64,000 nucleotides of DNA from contig OU612073.1 in assembly GCA_914767715.1 (NCBI GenBank), forward strand, positions 22,444,001 through 22,508,000. The letters are read 5' to 3'. Source of the DNA: Membranipora membranacea. Taxonomy: Eukaryota; Bryozoa; Gymnolaemata; Cheilostomatida; Membraniporidae. Positions within the stretch are counted from its first letter, which is position 1. The number at the start of each line of letters is the position of its first letter. Positions 58,222 to 64,000 of the stretch are shown in pieces. The notes under the pieces are model-generated. The model searched no databases, was not told the origin of the DNA, and saw only the letters and a list, made by a program, of their open reading frames with translations. Made by a program: the position numbers and the translations under genes.

Positions 58222-59025
58222 TTACTTGGTCCTTTTAATTGTACACTTGGCAACGCCATGGCTTTTTTCGCCACATCTATTACAAGCGTGACTGAACTTG
58301 CACAGTTTCCTAGCACAAGTCCCATAATTGAAAAAATTACAATACATGTTACTGCGACCTTTTTTACCGGTCTGCTGCCCTAGGGCTTTGGTTTGGCTAG
58401 CTGGTTTTGCATCGCTTGGGCGGAAAAACTCAGCCTTATAGTCCCCAACGTGGGGAAATCTGCTTTCCACGCCCTGAATTTGTGGTCGTACATAAAACCA
58501 CCGCCTCGCTCATTGTAAACCTGCTTAACAATCTCAATGTGCTTTAACATAGCCATCATCTCATCAGGGAAAAAACGGCCTCTGATGGTCACAAAAACAA
58601 TAAATGCGTCTATCCATGTGTAGAAGGATTTTATATCCTTGCTTATCCTGGCTAACTGGAATTTACCGTCCTTGAATTTAAGTGGTGCACCTTCCTCGAC
58701 TTGGAAATCGGTGGCATCTTTTCTCAATATCTTTCTAAGGTCAACCAGCTTTCCTTCCTTTATCTGGGATACCACTTTTTCCGGTACATGGCTCACCGAT
58801 GGCTGGTAAGGTGAAATGGCAAATTGCGGATTACCTGATGTACTGCCGCTGCTGCCTAGGCTTTCACTGTAGGAGCTCGCCGCTTCCTCTCCTGCCTGCA
58901 TTGCTGCCTGTTCACTGAACGCTTGGTGCCTTCTTCTCCTTACTGAGGGTGGAGTTCGAGTAACTCAGCCGGGCCGCCCGATTGTGTCCTTCGCTGGATG
59001 CTGGTAATAGACTTACTGGTCTACA
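58222..59025 (-). pseudogene. Gag-like protein of the tyrosine-recombinase element
   Basis: Gag packages element RNA. After an acceptor-like TTATCTATTGTAG the frame reads RPVSLLPASSEGHN, shifts near 58915, continues as QAGEEAASSYSESLGSS and a core with WIDAFIVFVTIRG ... MLKHIEIVKQVYNERGGG ... FRAWKAD typical of Ngaro-group gag, then shifts near 58465 into FPHVGDYKAEFFRPSDAK. The C-terminus has a CCCH-like finger (CNFFNYGTCARKLCKFSH) immediately followed by a knuckle (CNRCGEKSHGVAKC). Two frameshifts make it defective. Confidence 0.82.
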
Positions 59026-59107
59026 ATAGATAAATTGTGTTATAAAACTTGTCAAGGTAGTCCACAAAAGTTTGTAAAAATTATTTAACAGATGTTCCAA
59101 TTGAAAT

Positions 59108-59125
59108 GGCGAAGATTAGGACGCC
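59108..59125 (-). repeat. 18-bp core repeat, SGNH-gag instance
   Basis: GGCGAAGATTAGGACGCC, one mismatch from the core, 20 bases beyond the stop codon of the SGNH-like frame. Confidence 0.85.
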
Positions 59126-59144
59126 GACGGAACTTGTTCAATAT

Positions 59145-59663
59145 TTATTGCAAGAAATACTTAGGGACATATAAAATAGGGGAACACATATACTTGAAAA
59201 CCCGGTCATAGGATTTCTTTGTAAGATGGGTTTTATCAGGAAGAATTTTTACACGTAGTCTCTTTGAGTACCTCCAGAAAAAAAAACATCTCTACGAATA
59301 GATTTCAGGGAATTGAAAGCCCTCATTTTCAGATCAAAATCTGAATTGGCTCAAGGTCATAACCCCATGATCACCACCGCTCTGCACCAATGGTTTCTCA
59401 GGTATCTATCTGCATGAAAATTCAGTCTATTAAACAGTTCCTGAGGGTCCATCTGCATCAGGTTATTTGACCATATAGCTATCACAATAATGTCATAGAA
59501 CTGTGGCTGGTGGCTGTGGTAGATCTTCCCATAGGAAACTAGTCTTGGCTCCTCCTTTAAATTTAAAATCAACAGAGATACCCTTGAGGTTCTCCTCTAT
59601 CTGTTGGGTCGTTGCGCTAGATTTGGCGATTTCACGCAAATGGGATGAACCGATTATCAGTGC
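59145..59663 (-). pseudogene. SGNH-hydrolase-like domain, frameshifted
   Basis: SGNH/GDSL hydrolases cleave ester bonds. After an acceptor-like CTGTTACAG the frame reads ALIIGSSHLREIA (block I, nucleophile Ser) and FKGGAKTSFLWEDL, shifts near 59520 into YDIIVIAIWSNNLMQMDPQE (block with N-N in place of the usual GxND) and, after a stop and another shift near 59300, reads VKILPDKTHLTKKSYDRVF, where D-K-T-H supplies the Asp-x-x-His of block V. All key blocks survive in three frames. Hydrolase frames are known in some Ngaro-group elements, which fits its place directly upstream of gag. A stop codon at 59145-59147 overlaps an AATAAA word. Confidence 0.7.
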
Positions 59664-60463
59664 CTGTAACAGATATGTGCATGTAATACTTTATTTTCAC
59701 GCAATTGCGAACCAAACTGGAACAAAAACAAAGGGAGAGGAACCCAAACACTTTGTGTTGAAGGAAACCCGAGTTTTTATAAAAATCTCTAGTACTGACG
59801 CCTGGAAAAAAACAAAAAAATTGTTATCATAATGATGACCGCAGGGGTATTTTTTTTGCCCAGGCATACCGCATATCGTCATGCTTTGTGGAATTAAAAG
59901 GCTGGTATCCACACAAATACAGATCCCCAAACCACTAACAAAGACGGCATTCAGCTCTACAAAATTGCGGCAACTAATTTCAAAGTCCTCACCAATGTTG
60001 CTGCTAATAAAAAAAAACCCACATTGCAGATCCCCAGTCTATGTGTCCATGGTTGGCCTTCATGTATTAAAAGTGTTGGTCTCCACGCTTTTTAATAAGG
60101 AGGTGGAAGCACCTATTAGTTTTGGTCACGGTCAAACAGCTGGAGGAGAGTTACAGTTAACCATGAGAAGCTAACTCATAAATACACAAACAATTTTAAT
60201 CTAAAAAATCCATTTCTTACAAAATGGTTATTCATTCTATGTGAGGCTTAGTTGATCAAATATAATACTCAGATGATTACATGAAACCAGCAGTGCCTGT
60301 GGTTAGGGATAGTGCACCCCATTGTTCTCAGTTGAATAGCATGCGGCTTTGCAGTTGGGGGCAATAGGAATACCCCTATCACATTCAATACGCTGTCCAT
60401 GTTTTGCACCTAGCCAATACCATGGAATACAGGTGATAACATTTATGTCATGATTATGTATAC

Positions 60464-60832
60464 TTACCATTTGTCAAGGTTGTACTTGTTCTTCAATAAG
60501 TTATAAAGGTTGATCGCCAACCTCCGTCTTTCGTTTGTAGTTGTACTGGGTGTGGAGATTTGTTCATCGGCAGCTCTACTGGGTAAATTGGCTGCTGTTG
60601 GAGTGGTTTGAGTTTGATGCACCTGGTTGTGATTTGGACTTTCAAACAGCAGATCCTTTATTGATAGAACGAAGGGCTTCGGAGTCTGCAATTTATGCTG
60701 ATTATCATCCCTTGTTGAAGAAAGGGCTATTCGAGTAACTGATGATGTAGTCACAGGAAGTATTTCAGATTCTGAGTCACTTCCACTGTCAGCAAATCCA
60801 TCGGTGTGGAAGAGTTTTCTAGAGCTTGGCAT
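60464..60832 (-). CDS. Ser/Thr-rich protein, possible first exon
   Basis: A 122-codon frame (MPSSRKLFHTDGFADSGSDS...) is acidic at its start and rich in Ser, Thr, Pro, Gln and Asn, ending in a basic helix-like NERRRLAINLYNLLKNKY. Directly after LDK the sequence has TG/GTAAGTAT, a strong donor, so it is probably an exon. The donor phase does not match the SGNH frame downstream, so the splice partner is unknown. No domain recognised. Confidence 0.4.
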   Translation of the reverse strand: MPSSRKLFHTDGFADSGSDSESEILPVTTSSVTRIALSSTRDDNQHKLQTPKPFVLSIKDLLFESPNHNQVHQTQTTPTAANLPSRAADEQISTPSTTTNERRRLAINLYNLLKNKYNLDKW

Positions 60833-60840
60833 GATTCAGG

Positions 60841-61308
60841 TGGCAGAGTTTTTGGACTGGTATGACAAGACTTGTCTCATTTCCCATTATATATACCCGT
60901 TTGCCTAGTTCAAAGATATTGAAACAATACCCAAATGATAGCTAAGTAATTATTTAATAACATTAAATAGACAGTTATTAATCAGTGCTTTGATATCTTT
61001 GATGATACTGACTTCGATTGTTTAATAATTATTAATCTTCTAGTTAGGTTGACTTGGTATGTACCTAGCATTTAATCCTTGCATAAGTTGTCGCTGACTG
61101 AAATGTTCTGGCTAGGCTAACAAATCCCCTAATTATCAGATTACAGCTATGATCAGTTGATTAGTAGTTGCTATAATCTTTCACCACCAATAACCTAGTT
61201 TACTAGGGCAATTTATAAAGTCGTTCGGTCAATAGAAGCAACATATTAAGATGCTCGTGATCATTATAAAATGTCCAGACATATGAGACAATACCAGTAT
61301 TTGATTTC
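60841..61308. other. No recognisable gene
   Basis: AT-rich sequence between the recombinase element and the LINE fragment. Confidence 0.3.
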
Positions 61309-62457
61309 TCAAATGTTGAATATATCCGTAATTACAGGCGCTAGTTGGTCAGCACAGAGTTTTAATGCTCTTGGTATCAGACCATCAGGCCCAGCACTCT
61401 TTCTAGAGTTGAGGCGTTTGAGTTGTATCGGTACTGATTTTTCATCTATTGTGCAGGGAGGAGCAGTTAGGTTTTTGTAAGCAGGTTGTGGTGGCTGAGT
61501 CTCTTGTTTCTCAAATCTGGCAAAGAAGTTGTTGAGTTCTTGGTGTGGTTCTGGTTGTGACTTGGAGTTGTTGGTTGGAAGTCCGCTAATTTTTTTAATG
61601 TTGTTCCAAGCATTTGCAGGATCACTGGCTAAATGTTGTTGGATTCTTAGGGAATATTCTTCTCTGGCTTTTTTATTTTCTTTTGAGACTTGCTTTTTGA
61701 GTTTATGGTAGAGTTTTTTATTTCCATATTTGTGGGTGTCATGTGTCTCATCTATCATATCCAGAATGCGCTTTGTAATCCACGGCTTTGTGTTGGCATA
61801 TTTTTTAACTTCCTTTGGTGGTATGCATAGGTTTGTGCAGACATTAATGTAGTCAGTTATCGTTTCAGTCCGCTGGTTGTCGTTGGCATCTGTGAGATTG
61901 TCCCTAAGTGTGGTATCTAAGCATGCTTGAAGATTATCAACACTGTCGGAGAATGTCCTGCGAGTTGTTAACGTAGGTTTTAATTTAGACAAAGGTTTAT
62001 ATGATGGCACGAGATGCATAATATAATGGTCAGAGCTGCCCAGATGGGCTAATTGATGACATTGACTGTAGGCACCCTTGATCCTTGTATAGCATTTGTC
62101 GAGTGTCTTGGTTCCTCTGGTCGGTTTGGTAACAGTTTGATAATATCCATTTAGTCGAGATTTAAGTTGGTTGAAATCTCCCATTACAAGAATACAAGGA
62201 TTAGGGTATTTCCTTTCAAGTTGATTAACATGTGATGTGATGCATTTAGCAGTGTTTGTTGCGTCTTGTTTAAGTCGAGATTGTCCAGTGAATGGGGCAT
62301 AGCACGATACAGATATGATTGAAGTAAACTCACGTGGTAGCCAGTGTGGACGAGATTTGACAGTTAGTAATTCACAGTTTTTATCTCTGTAGTTGTGGAT
62401 AATTTGATTGTTTGTGGACCACTTTCTATTGATGTAAACCAAAATGCCATGTAGCAT
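61309..62457 (-). pseudogene. CR1/jockey-type LINE ORF2 fragment (endonuclease to RT start)
   Basis: A 382-codon open frame on the minus strand. It contains the C-terminal half of an apurinic-type endonuclease (VMGDFNQLKSRL, TRGTKTLDKCYTRI, LGSSDHYIMHLVP), a long Lys/Gln-rich linker with KPWITKRILDMI, and the first RT block (LNSRKSAGPDGLIPRALKLC). Both ends are cut: the endonuclease start is missing at 62457 and the RT stops at 61309, so neither enzyme can work. No stop or frameshift interrupts the rest, which suggests recent insertion or truncation. It abuts duplicated segment B. Confidence 0.9.
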
Positions 62458-62474
62458 ATAGTAACTGATCCTTT

Positions 62475-63625
62475 AGTTCAGTTAAACCTGCTTTTTATAC
62501 AGGGAGAGGTGATAATTAACAGGAAGTTCTAAAAACTTTTCTGTTTGGTCTTGTAAGTGATGCTGGCCATATCAATTAGAGTCTATATGCATTGAAAGTG
62601 GAAATGAGGCTTGACACAGTTGGGAACCCAGAATTATTGGTGGTAAAATAAGTCTGTTGACCTAAATAGAAAAACAATGCAAATCGAAGAGCTTTCATTA
62701 ACTTTTGATTTGCAATATCTTGAATGGAGGTTAAGGGTAGAAAACTGCTTAGCAACCACTTAATTGATGCATAAAAAGGAAGAAACTTAAATCTAATAAG
62801 TATGGTGAGGATGTTGAACTGATTGGTAACCACTTTCTTAAAATCATAGAGATGATGACATCATAATAGGATTTTATTTCAAAATATAATGACAAGAAAC
62901 ACTTAAGCTCCATCCTAATGATTATATACAGAAATTGATATAAAATTATTCACAGGACACCATGGCTATACATGTGAATCACTCGGCAGGCTAAAATAAC
63001 TGGATGAGGGCATATCCTACTGACTTCTTAATTGGATTGGAAGTGGACACCATTTATAGTAGTCTGAGCCCCCCAGACTTTGCCCCCTGTCCGACGGCCC
63101 CCCCCCCCTGGAGGGGAAAAAGTCTGAGAACAATGCAGGATTTCGCTGGAGTTGTCTGCTCTTGAGTGTCATAGGTTAATCAAGGGGAGCACTAAAACTG
63201 CAATATCTATTGATTTTTATTCATGCCACCTACTATATTGCTCCAGGCATGAGAGTATTCCAGTCAGACTCTGGGAAAAGTAGCCTCATGTTTGGGAAAT
63301 ACCCATGAACAGAGATATTCACTGCCAAGTAGTGAAGAAAATGTCAGCCAGAATTTCTTTCATTTTGAATAAGGGCGGTCATTCATGACAATGACAAAAG
63401 GTCATACAATGTGTATTATTGGACCCTAGGCTATATGAAGTAAGATTAATGTAAAAGTAATGAGAGGAAAATTCCAAGCAAATCCTGCACAGTGCGTAGA
63501 CTACATTTATAGTAAAGCTTGGATTGAAAATGTAACATGCCATGAGGCGCACAGGTATGACCGGTGTTTTGTGCAAGCAGTTACAAAGAAATTTATCAGA
63601 ATATCAATGATTTATTGACTGAACA
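62475..63625 (+). repeat. Duplicated segment, copy B
   Basis: Matches 50565-51500 on the same strand, with roughly 250 extra bases in the middle (about 63040-63500). A C-run (about 63099-63108) lies in the extra part. Confidence 0.85.
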
Positions 63626-64000
63626 CTACAGATTTTGTTCGCAACAAACAAAGTATTGTTTGTAAAAGATATCTCCCATACTGCTATAGAAATCATTCCA
63701 TTGACTGTTGGGAAAGATAGAGCTGTACCATCAATATAATATAACAGTTGTAGCAAATGCTAACAATAAACACTCTCATTGTTATTAAATGATATTGTAC
63801 AATATCCCTTTCAACCAACTTGACAAGGTGTGCATGTTGCCTCGATGGCTATGAATTGAGACCACTCAACATTGACACTGCAGACTTATGACACACCAAC
63901 AAAAATTGGCAGCATTTATCTGAAGGGATCAAATCCAATAATATTTGCTTGGCGATTACCCTGCACTCTAACAAATTCAATATAAAATTTTCTCTACAAT
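63626..64000. other. No recognisable gene
   Basis: AT-rich flank, nothing supported. Confidence 0.3.

Larger units (their letters stand above)
54898..60840 (-). mobile_element. DIRS/Ngaro-group tyrosine-recombinase retroelement
   Basis: Reading 5' to 3' on the minus strand: a Ser/Thr-rich frame (60832-60464), an SGNH-hydrolase-like frame, gag, RT-RNase H, tyrosine recombinase, and a 3' region shared with the plus copy down to about 54898. RT, RH and YR in this order with no integrase define the tyrosine-recombinase retroelements. An 18-bp core recurs in the same orientation at four places, and the absence of long LTRs fits the group. The 3' limit is set by where similarity with the plus copy stops; the 5' limit is unknown, and whether the two upstream frames belong to the element is inference. 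Confidence 0.75.

Noticed and set aside
59881-60174. 97-codon plus-strand frame between the SGNH-like frame and the Ser/Thr-rich exon
   Set aside because: No recognisable domain, and it is antisense to the element's reading direction.

Overview
This is an AT-rich eukaryotic window from an invertebrate animal. The evidence is multi-exon genes with GT/AG introns, AATAAA signals, several classes of retroelement, tRNA-derived SINEs and small inverted-repeat elements. The mix (apolipoprotein-D-like lipocalins, a caspase, secreted cysteine-rich peptides, Ty3/Gypsy, tyrosine-recombinase and CR1/jockey-like elements) would suit a mollusc or another lophotrochozoan. That placement is inference; nothing in the sequence proves the phylum. 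Host genes occupy only a few kilobases and repeats dominate.

Layout. 1-7 kb: a gag-only LTR element (149-bp putative LTR, tRNA-Leu-type primer site, gag with three zinc knuckles, 3' LTR remnant), a broken LINE 3' end, short tandem repeats and a SINE. 9-14 kb: a larger Ty3/Gypsy copy with an LTR-like promoter region, primer site, gag and a nearly full pol, broken by frameshifts and stops and cut by a tRNA-Ile-like SINE. 15.2-16.6 kb: a 1.45-kb element with long terminal inverted repeats. 17.0-18.2 kb: a four-exon secreted cysteine-rich gene (minus strand), reconstructed from splice sites. 20.2-31.3 kb: a lipocalin cluster with a minus-strand copy carrying a frameshift in its signal peptide, a single-exon remnant, and a complete five-exon plus-strand gene. 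32.5-35.2 kb: an inverted G-quadruplex-prone repeat and LTR-like sequence with a 60-bp x3 tandem array. 36.4-38.8 kb: a two-exon caspase with a 420-residue N-terminal region containing ankyrin-like segments. 40-47.6 kb: a GGGGGGTCTT-ended MITE, a SINE, the last exon of a CS-alpha-beta defensin-like peptide, and two copies of a foldback repeat, one with an expanded 10-bp array.

48-63.6 kb: two copies of one tyrosine-recombinase (DIRS/Ngaro-group) retroelement in opposite orientation. The minus copy spans about 6 kb, holding in order an SGNH-hydrolase-like reading frame, gag, RT-RNase H and an intact tyrosine recombinase. An 18-bp core (GGCGAAGAATAGGACGCC) recurs four times in the minus copy and once in the plus copy. 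The plus copy is a 5'-truncated recombinase pseudogene split by a nest of TTAA-flanked MITEs; the minus copy shows the unoccupied target. A duplicated ~1-kb segment lies beyond each copy, and a CR1/jockey-type EN-RT fragment lies between the minus copy and the second duplicate.

The host genes do not form a pathway. Lipocalin, cysteine-rich peptide, defensin-like peptide and caspase are all compatible with secretion, defence or stress roles, but the sequence does not show they act together.
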